64,000 nt of DNA from NCBI GenBank assembly GCA_009746045.1, contig RPFO01000624.1:1-64000 (forward strand). Reading direction: 5' to 3'. The position numbers and the translations under genes are program-made. Source of the DNA: Mesostigma viride. Taxonomy: Eukaryota; Streptophyta; Mesostigmatophyceae; Mesostigmatales; Mesostigmataceae. The notes under the pieces are model-generated. The model did no database searches. It was given only the letters and a program-made list of their open reading frames with translations, and had not been told where the DNA came from. Below are positions 25,001 through 40,599 of this stretch, one piece after another (positions within the stretch are counted from its first letter, which is position 1; each line of letters begins with the position of its first letter).

Positions 25001-27318
25001 GCTGTTGACCTGCCCACCTCCCCCCCGTCTCCCTTCGTGGCTCCCCTCATGACCTCATCGCCCCCCTCATGACCTCATCGCCCCCCTCATGACCTCATCG
25101 CCCCCCTCATGACCTCATCGCCCCCCTCATGACCTCATCGCCCCCCTCATGACCTCATCGCCCCCCTCATGACCTCATCGCCCCCCTCATGACCTCATCG
25201 CCCCCCTCATGACCTCATCGCCCCCCTCATGACCTCATCGCCCCCCTCATGACCTCATCGCCCCCCTCATGACCTCATCGCCCCCCTCATGACCTCATCG
25301 CCCCCCTCATGACCTCATCGCCCCCCTCATGACCTCATCGCCCCCCTCATGACCTCATCGCCCCCCTCATGACCTCATCGCCCCCCTCATGACCTCATCG
25401 CCCCCTCATGACCTCATCGCCCCCTCTCCAAGTTGGCGCCGTCCCCTTGCCCACGCGTGCGCCTGCCTGATGCTGGCTGTGCACCCGAACGCGTGGCCCT
25501 GCCCCCGCACGAAAAGTCCACATGGCGGCATTCCCTCCGTGAGCTGCCCCAGGACACCTGTCACAAATTGGTGCGCTGCCTCAATCCTCACAAACGTGTG
25601 GGCGGGCAGACTGATGACCCTTGCTGGGTGGCACGCGGGTGGCCCACTTCTATTGCGCAGGGCATGTACCCAGATGATGAACCCCGTGAGGCGGTCCAGG
25701 GCAACCCCCTGGGGGATGCGGGCCAATGGCTGACCTCCGCCAATGATGGGCAGGATGACGCCGCGCATGCCAGTGGTGGTGTTGTAGATGCCCATGGTGG
25801 TGGTGCGGCCACGGTCGGCAAGGCGCCAGCTGGCATGCAGGAGACAGCGATTGGTGATGCCAGCGTGGCAGCAGCAGGGGTGGGCATGTCCGCGCCAGCC
25901 ACATCGGCGTCCGGAACGAGTGTCACGTCAGCCACAGGCAGCGGCGGCGCGACCACCGCGCACATGGCAACGGCCGCAGGAGACCACAAGCCGGCCCCCA
26001 AGGGGATTTTGAGGAAGAAACGTCCAGGCCCTCCGCCTCTACCGCCACAGTCGTCGGCAGATGCATCATATGCCAGTGTCTTCAACCCCCTGGCAGGGCG
26101 TGACGTGCTGCGGGAAGCAGCAGGGGCCCCTGCGGAGGTCCCAGCAGCCAAGAGGCTCAAGCCGGCGGTGGCGATGGCGACGCGGCGGCGCATCAGCTTC
26201 CGTGATGAGATGGGGGGCCAGGTGGGTGTGGTGACCGTTTGCTGGTGTCATGGTGTCATGATGGCATGATGGTGTCATGATGGAGTATGCTGCGGCCACC
26301 ATACACACCAAGCAACTTGGTGGTGCATAATACTGTGCGCTCGCATTTCTTCGCTGCTTTCCATGCCAATCCTCCTTTCCAGTGCCTGACAATCTCTCTC
26401 AGTTTCTGTTAATCGTCTGTTCTTCAGCTTCCTGTTCCCCTCCACAACTGGGACGCGGAGGTGCCTTTCCTGTCCCTAGGGGCCTGGGGTGTTGCTCGAC
26501 GTGCACCCCACCTGTTGGTGTGATTGTCCGAACTTTGGATCGTACCCAATGTGTTGGCACAGACACCCGTTTAGTGCTTTATGCCCCGCTTGTTCGCACG
26601 GACGCCAGTTTAGTGCTTTGTGCCCCATTTATTGGCACGGACACCAGTTTAGTGCTTTTATGCCCCGTTTGTTGGCGTGGATGCCATTTTAGTGCTTAGT
26701 TCCCCTGAGTGGAGTGGCTGCCTGTGCTTGCGTTGTGCATTCCATTCCGTCTCGTCAATAAACCTTTGTGCATGCCTTTGTCTTCCCACAAGGCGATGAG
26801 CTGGCATCCATATGACATCGGCGCTGCTGCATTATTCCTACTGCCGTAACGTCCCCCCACGCCCACAGCTGGTGGAGGAGCTGGGTGGCCCGGACGCACG
26901 AGGGGGCGCGGATGATGATGGCGTGATTGTGGGCCCCATTGAAGTCAAGGCGGGCGAGCAACAGGGCAAGTACGCAAACCTGATGACCAGCACCGTGATC
27001 ATGCCGGCGGGGAGGGCCAGCAAGGCGGCCGCGACGGTATCAACCGCTCCCGGTAGTACAAGTGTGATTCCAGCCCCCAGCGTGGATGCATCAAAGGATG
27101 GCGCGCACACACCGTTGGGGCAGGCCAAGTGGGCGGGTGCCGCGGCAGGCAACACTCAGGCGGCCTTCCTCAAGCGGGTGCAGACCTTGCTCCACCCAAG
27201 CGCGTCGACCAGCCTGTACTCGATGCTGCCTCCCCTGAGCGTGCCGGCACCGCCGTGCCCACCAACGCCGGTGGGGTCGGCCCTCCCTAAAGCGGACACG
27301 CCCACGTCTGAGCGATGA
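22023..27318 (+). CDS. PPP1R8: FHA-domain nuclear inhibitor of protein phosphatase 1 (NIPP1/PPP1R8-like)
   Basis: NIPP1 is a nuclear scaffold that binds and inhibits protein phosphatase 1 through an RVxF motif, and binds phosphothreonine partners, including splicing factors, through an FHA domain. Exons: 22023-22130, 23057-23222, 23569-23783, 24630-24662, 25661-26221, 26869-27318; all GT-AG, all phases fit, 510 residues. The FHA domain spans about residues 37-135 with the core motifs FGRHSDC, STSRFHAQV, SAHGTFVAGTR and an STRVYVLRR end, which resembles NIPP1. A basic stretch then leads to RRRISFRDE, where RISF (residues 351-354) fits the RVxF consensus. The last exon has GKYANLMTSTVI, comparable to the conserved segment after RVxF in plant homologues. 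The segment between FHA and RISF is Ala/Gly/Thr-rich and probably disordered. Start chosen as the first ATG of the frame feeding a good GTGAGC donor. Confidence 0.82.
22219..22577 (+). repeat. G-rich microsatellite in NIPP1 intron 1
   Basis: GGGT- and GGGC-type repeats (22219-22393) grade into about 180 bases of almost pure GGGA. The repeat is on the sense strand, like the GGGA array in the NAD kinase gene. Confidence 0.95.
24251..24385 (+). repeat. 57-bp tandem repeat in NIPP1 intron 3
   Basis: About 2.3 copies of a 57-base unit starting at ggaacaaggggg. It is followed by a long C run near 24445-24462. Confidence 0.85.
25045..25425 (+). repeat. 20-bp minisatellite, 19 copies, in NIPP1 intron 4
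   Basis: Nineteen nearly identical units of ctcatgacctcatcgccccc. Copies differ only in the length of the C run near the 3' end. It lies within the roughly 1-kb intron between exons 4 and 5. Confidence 0.97.
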
Positions 27319-27930
27319 GGAAAGGAGGGGCCGTGTGTCTAGAAACCTGGTGATCATTGCGCTTAGAAGGTGGTTGACGCAAGGGTACTTGTTGCAGTGG
27401 TAGGAAATGCTCGCGTGACCACATCCCATGTGGCAAGCAACGACGAGTTTCCCTAATTTCAGTTCAATGTCAGGGTTTCCATGTAGGTCAAGCCATGACT
27501 GACATGAGCAAGAAAATAAATTAGGTTTGATGAAGTTACTAGGCATGAAAATGGTCAGTCCATGGATGGTTATGGTTGCACTACGGTGGACGCACTCGGG
27601 CGTGTGCACAATCAATGAGACAACCAGCGCACACCAGAAATCTGGAGATGGAATCCGGACCATGGTGCAAGCTTGCACCTGCTCTTATCTTATCCGCGCT
27701 TGTCGATTTTTTAGGATGATGGAAACGAATGATGTCTTGATGTGTGGCCTTGTACATTTAAGTTATGGCTGGCTAGCGTTCAGAGCAAGGCCTAGAACTG
27801 GACCTAGCTAAAAACCAACTCGCGTGATTAGCGCGTTTGTTTCTAGCGGCCCACTATGGTTTGAAAGGCGGGCACACCCCATCAATTACACTGTGCAGGC
27901 AAGGGCCCGGGGCCTTTTCGTTTTGGTTAG
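27319..27930 (+). other. 3' flank of the NIPP1-like gene
   Basis: No further gene recognised. It should hold the 3' untranslated region; the polyadenylation site could not be placed. Confidence 0.4.
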
Positions 27931-28401
27931 GATTAATTAATTAATCCTTAATAATTAATTAATTAATTATGAACATGACTCCGTTGGGAGTACATGTGGC
28001 ACATAGCCCTGAGAAGGGGCATATGGCCTTTAATACATTCTGGGCTACTTCCTGCAAGGGTAGGATGTAAACTACACCTCAGAATACACCTGCTCTAGGT
28101 GCACCAAGTGCACCTGCACCACCGTGATCTTTCAGAGCACAAAGGGGGCCCGTCATGGGGTGGAAGATCAGCATGGCTATACAGAAGCTAGGGCATGGCA
28201 TCTTAGCAGAGAGTAGCTCTCTGCGCGGGCACAGCATAACGAAATAAATAAAGCTACGCAGCATCTGGTGTGTGGCACACGGGCACACATGAACATGACT
28301 AAATAATACTAATGTATCAGCTGGTATAGTGCCTGTAGTAGGCGTACATGTACAAGGCCACGGTCTATCTATTCTACACTACTACTGCAGTATTCCCCTA
28401 A
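27931..28401 (-). mobile_element. LINE-family 3' end, minus strand
   Basis: Reverse complement of the 3' region at 7724-8176. From 28401 downward it reads the cagtagtag block, the agagagctact-type block, the ccttgcaggaagtagcccag block and the cagggctatgtg block, ending in a TTAATTAA tail at 27931-27970. It is 5'-truncated at about the end of ORF1. Confidence 0.8.
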
Positions 28402-28486
28402 GCTGGGGCGGTTGGTTGGGATGGTAGGCAGATAGATAGATAGGACTGGTAGGATTGATCGATAACCTGCCTCCACCAATAACCTT

Positions 28487-28800
28487 AATTAATTAATTAA
28501 GGACATATCTCCGTTGGGAGTATTACTTACTTAATTAAGATCATACCTGCGTGGGGAGGATATGTAACACATATCCCTGAGAACTGGGGCATATGGTTTT
28601 TAATATGCTAGCATTCTAGGGGACAGCCTGCAGGTGGTGGGTGTAAACTGCCACCTACTCGGGGTGCATAACTTTGGTGCACCTGCACTACCATGTATCC
28701 CAGCAGCTATGCAAAGTTGCGGACATGGGGTGGAATATTATCATGGCTAAGCAATGGCTAGGGCATGATGGCGTCTCAGCAGAGAGTGGCTCAGCAGAGA
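28487..28800 (-). mobile_element. LINE-family 3' end, second minus-strand copy
   Basis: A shorter and more diverged copy of the same 3' region, again with a TTAATTAA tail on its low-coordinate side. It abuts reverse-transcriptase-like sequence on the plus strand. Confidence 0.7.
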
Positions 28801-28814
28801 GTTGAGCCAGCCTA

Positions 28815-30112
28815 CCGACTGAGCGATCTGGTCTACGCTGATGACACGCGACGCTCGTGGAGACCCCGGAGTCCGCCCAACTCTGGCTAGATAGCTTTAG
28901 ATTCATTTGCAGATCGCGTTTTCCGCGGACCGGCACTGAACGCAAATGGTTTTCATCTTTGCGGCGTGCCAAATCAGAATATACGCTTGGCTGATCTCGA
29001 TAATACCGGCTACGCCCCCTTCTAAAGAAGGTTCCAGCCGTGTTCAGCCCGTCTCACGTGTCGAGACTGAACAAGTCTCGAGTGGACACGTGTGTAGCAC
29101 TCCTACACACACAGATCTCGAATGATTTATCTAGTGCAAAATCCGAATGGCTTGCATCACTCCCCGGAAATGAGAACTTTTGCGATTGGACTGTAGGTGT
29201 CAGCTGGCGATGCCTTAGGATCCGAGGAGACGTCCGTCCTATAGTCAGCAAAAGTTGGTGCGAGAGGTCCCCAGTTCGATTCCGGCCTGGATTCATTTGC
29301 AGATCGCGTTTTCCGCGGACCGGCACTGAACGCAAATGGTTTTCATCTTTGCGGCGTGCCAAATCAGAAGATAGCTTGTCACTGGAAGCGCGGGCGGTAG
29401 GGCTTATTATCAGCAAGAAAACGGAGGTCATGGCAAGCGGCTTTCCCGCTGGGACCACCCCGGCCACCTGCACCTGCTCCTCTTGCTGGACGGAAGCCCC
29501 ATCCCCTGGCGACTCGCTTCAAGCTCCTTGACAGCTGGCTCCCCTCCACGGCTGACGACATCAACCACCGCATGGCCAGGCCTGCATGGGCGGCCCTCCG
29601 CTGCCTCGACAGGTTCTGGACGTGTCGCTACCTGAGTGAGTGGCGCAAGCGCATTCTGTTCAAGGCCCTTGGCGATCCTCAGCATCCTCCTTTACGGCTG
29701 CGAGGCGTGGATCGTGGACCAGGCGCTGAACCAGCAGCTTGACGGCATCGTCACTCGAATTATGCTCCGTCACATCCCGTCTACGTCGGCTACCAAGAGC
29801 GCCGCACTACCGGGGCGAGCTCCCTCTTGTCACCCAGCCCATACCATCCGACACCGCCGCCTCCTCTTTGCCGGCCATCTTACCCGCACAGACCAGGTGA
29901 ATGCCGATGTGGGCATTGCGGGCGGGCTTAGGACTGGCCAGCCAGGTAGACACCTCCTCCTATGGCAGGGTCCCCTTGTCCCGTCGCAACCCACTAGCAA
30001 ACTTGCGCGCGCCCCCGCCGCCCTGCACCAACGCGGCGCAACCCAGACCTATGTGACACGGCTGCTTGAGGATGCAGGGCTTCTAGGACTACCTTTACTT
30101 CGCGCCCACGTG
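28815..30112 (+). pseudogene. LINE ORF2 remnant (reverse transcriptase C-terminal half)
   Basis: Starts with LSDLVYADDT, which carries the YADD catalytic motif of reverse transcriptase. In another frame it continues as LVETPESAQLWLDSF up to 28897. After the insertion at 28898-29368 it resumes with VGLIISKKTEVM. It ends with the region typical of LINE C-termini (KYLGSWL-like, then ILLYGCEAWIVDQALNQQL and RIMLRHI), with several frameshifts. An ATTAATTAA tail follows at 30113. It is a dead 5'-truncated copy of an APE-type LINE, whose full form could mobilise ORF1-only relatives. Confidence 0.75.
28898..29368 (+). mobile_element. tandem-monomer SINE-like element, copy 1
   Basis: Inserted in the LINE ORF2 remnant with a perfect 9-bp target duplication AGATAGCTT (28889-28897 and 29369-29377). 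The insert holds one full monomer of 390 bases preceded by the last 81 bases of another, so the first and last 80 bases are near-identical direct repeats. The monomer contains a conserved hairpin (gttcag...gtctc / gagac...tgaac) and a tRNA B-box-like ccagttcgattccgg. A relative lies at 38575-38990. Confidence 0.75.
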
Positions 30113-30264
30113 ATTTAATTAATTAATAGACACGTGACTGCGTCACGTGAGCATAAGTCCTCAGTGGGAGGGGATGGAACATGGGAATTAATTAATTAAT
30201 TAATAGATACGTGACTAGCTGCGTCACGTGAGCATAAGTCCTCAGTGGGAGGGGAACATGGGAA
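30113..30264 (+). repeat. duplicated LINE tail plus 60-bp unit
   Basis: Two tandem units, each an AATTAATT tract followed by agacacgtgactg-like, gcgtcacgtgagcataag and cctcagtgggagggg blocks. The tract plus agacacgtgactgc block recurs at 41088-41118. Confidence 0.75.
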
Positions 30265-30509
30265 GGAATGGATGATGTAAGCTATCTAGGTCCTAGTTGC
30301 AGGGTTGTGGGCACCACGGCCCGAATCGCTATGAATGCCATACGCGGTCACACGCGGAGCCCCCACAGACTTGGGCCCGTGTGATAGACAAGGAGAAATG
30401 GGCTGCCGTCTGCGATATTTAAGCACCTTTCTGAGGGGCCTGCTCCTGTTTTATCCCCACGGGCCCCGCAGCCCAATTGCTAGCTGATGCAGGGTAGAAG
30501 ACCGCAAGT

Positions 30510-30890
30510 GAAGCTTATTGCCCCTACACTACCGCCTCCGGTCTGCCATCACAGTAGAGGACAGCTCAGCAGGGTGAGCTAGTACAGCAGTACGGCAATA
30601 CGGCAATACGGCAATACGGCAATACGGCAATACGGCAATACGGCAATAGGACAATACGGCAATACGGCAATACGGCAATACGGCAACACGGCAACACGGC
30701 CAAAACTCTTGCGCCATATAATCGCGTATTATTATTGCGTATCATACGCGTATTATTATACGCAATATGGCAATACGCCCCCCCCCCCCCCCCCCCCCCG
30801 TATTGTATAATACAGTGTATTTACCGTATAATTATACGTCGTACTAGCTCACGCTGCACTTTCAGATGAAGATTATTATCCCCCTCTAGC
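30510..30890 (+). pseudogene. remnant related to 11505-11600, split by a MITE
   Basis: Bases 30513-30569 and 30860-30890 together match the last 90 bases of the minus-strand fragment at 11505-11600 (actaccgcctc, cacagtagaggacagctcag, then gatgaagatta and ccccctctag). The 287-base insert between them is absent from the other copy. Confidence 0.55.
30570..30856. mobile_element. small hAT-like MITE with octamer-repeat body
   Basis: The ends are inverted repeats: CAGGGTGAGCTAGTAC on the left, and CAGCGTGAGCTAGTAC reading inward from the right. The body is about fourteen copies of aatacggc, a 20-base C run and palindromic cgtatt/aatacg motifs. The empty site is visible in the related sequence at 11505-11600. 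Flanks suggest a decayed 8-bp duplication (cagctcag versus cactttcag). Confidence 0.55.
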
Positions 30891-31092
30891 TAGTGACGAT
30901 CTTAATTTCATCACGACTCTTGTTGAACTCTTGCAGCGTTTATTGGTCAAAGACTATGACCGAGACATTATGCTCCGTCAAGTCCGATGTTTTTTGCAAC
31001 GTCACCCACATCTGTTCGGTGCTGCCCCTTGGCACAAGCTCTACAAACAGGTCGTGGACCGGCTGGATCGCATAGTATCTCCGCACATCTGA
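30857..31092 (+). pseudogene. possible protein-coding fragment, unknown
   Basis: An open stretch of about 75 codons without an initiating ATG, protein-like in composition (LVELLQRLLVKDYDRDIMLR, then RHPHLFGAAPWHKLYKQVVD). No family was recognised. It could be a terminal exon or transposon debris. Confidence 0.2.
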
Positions 31093-32919
31093 ACCCTGTG
31101 ATGCCAGATCTCCTTTGCGGCCGTTCCGAGCTTGGCACTGGATTCGTTGTCCACATCGTCGCGTCGCTGCAGCAACACGATGTTTTCTGGCATCCGCGGG
31201 CTTTTGGTTCCCGCCGCACATTTGAAAGTGCTGTCCTCGGCTTTTTGCCTTTGCACCGTGTGCAGTTCTTGGACGTTTGGAATCATGGCATGGCTAACGT
31301 GATGACTGACTAGCTACCTTTTCAGTGGTTTTCCATTTGCGGGTATTTCCTCGTAAATGGTGGGAGAGCGATCGCAGCAATGGTGCTCACCACTAGACAC
31401 TCCCGGCCAGTTAGGCTCGAAACACACGCCCTGATCAAGCGAGCTGTTTCCGGCCCCACCGTCTAGGTCATCTAGTCGCTCTACACGTAAGCCAGCCATA
31501 ATTTCAATGCACAAGGATACACATTTCCATCACCATTCATCTTCATCATCCTGAACGACTCGAACACGCGGACAAGATAACGGCAGGCTCGAGCTACCAT
31601 GGTCCGGATTCTCCCGATTTCTTGCCTGCGCTGGTTGTCTCCTTGATAATTAAGATTATAAAACTCGCGCTCCCGTCCAACATTTGCTGTCTCTCTTTTC
31701 TCTTAGTTAGTAGATTGTGTACGTGGCTAGGTCAATGATGCACTGATGATAGCTATATCGGAGATCTAATCGCCAAGCTCGACTAATGGCGGGAGAGCGG
31801 CCGTAGTAGAATATCGGAAAACTATTGACCGACCGCTTTCATCAATCACGTTCGATCGCCACGTGACCTTTTTTGATATTAGCACAAACAATTCCCCCTT
31901 GGAAACAATTCCGAAATTGCGGTGCGGTTGTCTCATTGAGATTATCATACCAAGATTATTATTATATTTTACTGAAACGCGTGTCTACTCAGACCTCAAA
32001 TGTATGATCATCGCGACTGTGCGCACCCGACTGAGTCGGATTGTTTACCCTGTTGACTTGAGTTGAGTTAGTCCCGCGCCGGTGTGCCGACATGGTTATT
32101 GTTTACCCTGTGTACTGAACTGTCGCGCACCGTCCGTTGCTTCGAGTGCTACTAGTTGACGCAGGATAGTGTCGTGGTGTTGTTGCGTCCGCACCATGTC
32201 GGAGGGCATGAACATGATGATGATTTCTTACTAACATCAACGAAACAACCGACTGATGATGATCTGCGTACTACCGAGACTTGTCTCACACCATTGTTCA
32301 ATGGTGTCTGCGCTGACCTTCGCCGGTCTTATATCCGTCTAGGATACTCTACGTTCATGGTCCATGTATCTCTTAGTAGTAAGTGTAACTGTGATGACCA
32401 TGCCGGCCGGCATTACTTAGAATTGTCAATGAACCGACGGAACTCCGTGCCACAAAAGACTCCGCATTAATGCCAAGCACAGTAGTTGGTTGGAGAAGCC
32501 CTAGAACTCATAGTCTGCCAAAGTACCGACTATCCGGCAAATATCAGTAGTGCCTTATCCAACAATAAGGAATGAGATCCGTCTGGCAAAAAGCCCTTCA
32601 TCGAAGTCGAAGCCCGGAGCCCGATGCCCCGATCCCGACTCCCGCCGGCGGTTCAGTCCCGATCCGAATTCCCAACAGGCTACAATATTATAGCACCGAT
32701 TGATACAGTAACCGGGTCACGTGCCTCGGCGCGTCCCATGCACTTGCGCAGCTGGAAGCGCATGTGTCCTCCACGTCACCCTTCTTCTGATTGTTGGGTT
32801 GATATCGCGAGCATTGTGAATTGCGAGTAATCCCTGACGTATCTAACGCTGTGCTCGATATTTGCTGCGTCACCTTACACGGTTGCAGGGCGTAGCCAGC
32901 GTGCAAAGATTTGGCAACA
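31093..32919. other. intergenic, no gene recognised
   Basis: Moderately AT-rich sequence upstream of the heme-oxygenase gene. Open frames at 30940-31221 (minus) and 32156-32470 (plus) have no recognisable features. The promoter of the downstream gene should lie near its 3' end. Confidence 0.4.
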
Positions 32920-37446
<4,527 letters not shown>

Positions 37447-38119
37447 GGGAGCCGTTGACTGTAAACACATCTTGCCCATTAGCAAGCGAAACTTTTGTTC
37501 GTCTCCCTGATGGAGATACGGGCAGCGTCGGTCATCATTTCATTGATCAGCCTCGTCCCTGTTCAAGTGTGCCAAGGCATTATGGTGTTTGTGCTGGTGT
37601 AAATTCATCCACCACTATTGCACCACGCATGGATGCTAAGATTAGAGTACATGAAAAGTTAGATTGTCGATGCCCGTTACGTGCCTGGATTGAAAACTTA
37701 CGTGAGTGGCCCTACGAAACTGAGCAAGAGGTGTTGTGTAATCGTGCGCAGGGAAACCTAGAAGTAGAGAAGGATAATGAGGATAAATGCGAATAAGTCC
37801 TGTAAGTATTAATGAATTACATTAACATACCTCCCTGCGGAGGCTGTGTAACACAGTTAGAAAATCTAGCATTGTCCCAAAACTATTTCACTGTTATTTG
37901 GTTGATATTCCGGTTACGAGGTGCTGGCTTGTGGAGGCTCAGCCGTGTTCAACCAGGAGTCACCTTTGGCCGGCTTCCGCCGTCGGGCCCCAGTGAGTAG
38001 TTCTCCTACTCACATTCGCCCCGGTGGGGCTAGCAGTTAGATTCGATCCACCGGTTCATATTGGAGCATTTCGGACACACTTGCACCGCTCTCCGGTAAA
38101 CAGCTTTTTCGCCGCTGTG
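37447..38119 (+). other. 3' flank of the heme-oxygenase gene
   Basis: A frame at 37455-37796 stays open but has no ATG start and no motifs, so it is treated as untranslated. A TGTAA pentamer, the usual green-algal polyadenylation signal, lies just after the stop near 37460 and again near 37801; which is used cannot be told. Confidence 0.4.
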
Positions 38120-38239
38120 CTATAGCTTGGGATAATTGTCTCACTTAGTAGCTTGGGATGCCTTCGGATCAGGAGACCCCTATAGCCGCAGGATCATGCA
38201 CGAGGTCCTGTGTTCGAATCCAGTATCATACCAAAACTC
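38120..38239 (+). mobile_element. tRNA-related SINE-like fragment
   Basis: Contains a B-box-like gtgttcgaatcc preceded by gcttgggatgccttcggatc and acccctatagccgcagg blocks. The blocks recur in degenerate form at 8345-8440 and resemble the internal part of the 390-bp monomer element. It does not fold as a complete tRNA by inspection. Confidence 0.4.
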
Positions 38240-38530
38240 TTTCACATATCCCTGAGAAGGAGCATGTGGTTTTTAATACATTCTGAGCGACAACCTGCAG
38301 GTGGTTGGTGTAAACTGCCACCTACTCTGGGTGCACAAGGTCCACCAGCACCACCATATGCATGTTAAGTGAGACAAATGTATTCAGCAGCAAAGGTGCT
38401 GACATGGGGTGGAAGATGATCATGGCTAAGCTATAGCTAGAGCATGGCGTCTCAGCAGAGAGTGGCTCTCTGCGTGGGCAAAACATGGCTAACATATATT
38501 AAACGCTATCATTTCAATACATCATCAGTG
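38240..38530 (-). mobile_element. LINE-family 3' end, minus strand
   Basis: Reverse complement of the family's 3' region: the ccctgagaaggagc block, the attctgagc block, the gtgcacaagg block and the agcagagagtggctctctgc block are in the expected order. The terminal tail is missing. Confidence 0.65.
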
Positions 38531-38574
38531 AGATTAGGCAGCGTAGGATAGCATTCGTATGAACTATACACAGC

Positions 38575-38990
38575 GGAGTGTCTGATCAGAATATACGCTT
38601 GGCTGATTTCGATAGTACCGGCTACGCCCCCTTCTACTTAAAGAAGAATTCAGCCGTGTTCAGCCCGTCTCACGGTGCGAGACTGAACAAGTCTCGCGTG
38701 CAGACACGTGTGTAGTACTCCTACACACAGATCTCGAGTGATTTATCTAGTACCAAATCCGAAAGGCTTGCATCACTCCCCGGACAGGAGAACTTTTGCG
38801 GATGACTGTAGGTGTAAGTTGGCGATGCCATGGTAACCGGAGACGTCCGTCCTATAGTCAGCAAAATTGGTGCGAGAGGTCCCCAGTTCGATTCCGGTCG
38901 GATTCATTTGCAGATCGCGTTTTTCCGCGTTTTCCGCGGCCCGGCACTGAACGCAAATGGTTTTCACCTTTGCGGAGTGTCTGATCAGAA
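38575..38990 (+). mobile_element. tandem-monomer SINE-like element, copy 2
   Basis: Flanked by a perfect 10-bp target duplication TATACACAGC (38565-38574 and 38991-39000). The insert is one 399-base monomer preceded by the last 17 bases of another, so ggagtgtctgatcagaa stands at both ends. It is related along its length to 28898-29368, including the hairpin and the ccagttcgattccgg B-box-like block. Both copies end at an atcagaa block but start at different points. Confidence 0.78.
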
Positions 38991-39000
38991 TATACACAGC

Positions 39001-40599
39001 AGTTGCAGTTAGTTAGATATAGAAAGACGTTGGAGACGTTGGGGGAACTCAGTGTGAGACTGTGATATGCAGTAACGCCAGGGATCGGGCGTTCCTTGTC
39101 ATTATTCACTCCATATGTGGGCACACATTATATGTCGTGGACACATCACTCACACGAGTTCCCTAGGACAACTGGACTACGCTCAATTGTCCGCCACGTG
39201 TCCAGGCTCTAGAGGCTTCTAGACCTGTAGCAACGTTACTACGCACAACGTCCACTAGGCTAGTTGCTAGATACGTAACTTGCGTACACGTGTGTGCGTC
39301 GCGCCACAACCGGCGCTCGGCACTGTTATTCAGTCTCCGCCATAATAACTCCGGTCACATTGTATGTTCCCCCTGTGTGGCTCCGGCCACAAGTCAGCCT
39401 CGATGTATCTCAGCTAACTCCCATTATGTTTTCTTTCAGATTGGAACATGCTCCATGAGTCTGACCAACCAACCGTTGCAAGGCAACCAGAGCCCATACA
39501 GTCACAACTGGATTAGAAAGGGCCCCAGAAACGGACTATACTGATGCTGACTGCTGATTTAACCCTGCCATGCACTACGGGGGTTCCTCCCCCTCAATAG
39601 TGGGGAAAACATAGATGAGGTACTGCTGCCATTCGTCACACAGGACGTCATATAAGTCACATGTCACATCATATAAGGAGTGCCCAGTTTCCATCTTTGA
39701 AGGAGCGAACTGTCGTCATTTCCCTGGCATCTGTCACTGCAGATGGTAGAAAAAGGGGGGCTTGATTGCCACTTGTGGATGGAACCCCATGCAACATCCA
39801 CTTCCCAAAAACCAATGAGATGACTCTAGTGAAACCAGAGGTCGTCCCCAGGTGCTTAGGACCTGATGTTTCGCCACTGCTGACCTGGGCCAGCGCAGCC
39901 AGATACCTGTGAGTGCCACATGGTGGTAAGCACAGGCAACTGACAAGGGAGAACTGGTTCTCCACTTGATTTGCACATGGCGAATGGGTGGACTGCCCAT
40001 CACCCTACCACAGGTCCTGGGACCAGATGGCAGCATAAGACACAACAGGCACAGTAACAGGACTAAGACTGTCCCACTTTACATGCACATGCACATGCAC
40101 ATGTACAGGGTAACCATGAACATGACCCAGCCACATAACAATGCCATGTACAAGTACTGTCACCATGACTGACACAATGACACACTTGTGAAGGATATGA
40201 CAGCTCACCTCCCAAGAGATGAACTAACGAAATTCATTGAGAGAGACAAAGTCAAAGAGACTCAATTTATTCACCATAAAACAGGGCTTACAAGTCATAC
40301 AGGGCTCAGCTCCTCCCCAGGAGCTAGTGCTGATGATAAGACACCCCGTGGCCTGGGCCCGGGTCTGGGTACCCCTACCCCCTGACAGGGGTTGCCCCAC
40401 AATAGTCGGGGTGGGGACACTCAAGCCACCCTCCCTGGGCACCTTGGAGGTCAGGGGTTCGAAACCTGCCAGAGACAGTTCCGGCGCAATATCATTTGCG
40501 TGCACAGTCTAGCCTAGGCGGTTGTCTCCAGGTCTATTCGACTCCCCCTCCACGAGGCCAGGTTTTAGTCGGCCGAGTTAACTTGGGTGCTCGGAAGTT
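39001..40599. other. intergenic, no gene recognised
   Basis: No gene or complete element recognised. A short catgca-type repeat lies at 40080-40105. Near 40450 a ggttcgaaacc block resembles a tRNA B box but no tRNA surrounds it. Confidence 0.4.

Noticed and set aside
25045-25425. CRISPR-like array
   Set aside because: The repeat is a pure 20-bp minisatellite without unique spacers, inside an intron of a eukaryotic gene.
28898-29368. TRIM-type mini-LTR element with 80-bp LTRs
   Set aside because: The second copy has only a 17-base left repeat with a perfect target duplication, so the direct repeats are not fixed-length LTRs. A fractional tandem monomer explains both copies.
37455-37796. 113-codon frame after the heme-oxygenase stop
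   Set aside because: It has no ATG at its start and no motif, and lies where the 3' untranslated region is expected.
38145-38235. Complete tRNA gene
   Set aside because: B-box-like sequence is present but the rest does not fold into a cloverleaf; it is better seen as a SINE-like fragment.
40430-40480. tRNA gene suggested by ggttcgaaacc
   Set aside because: Only a B-box-like T arm is present; no acceptor or anticodon stem could be paired by eye.
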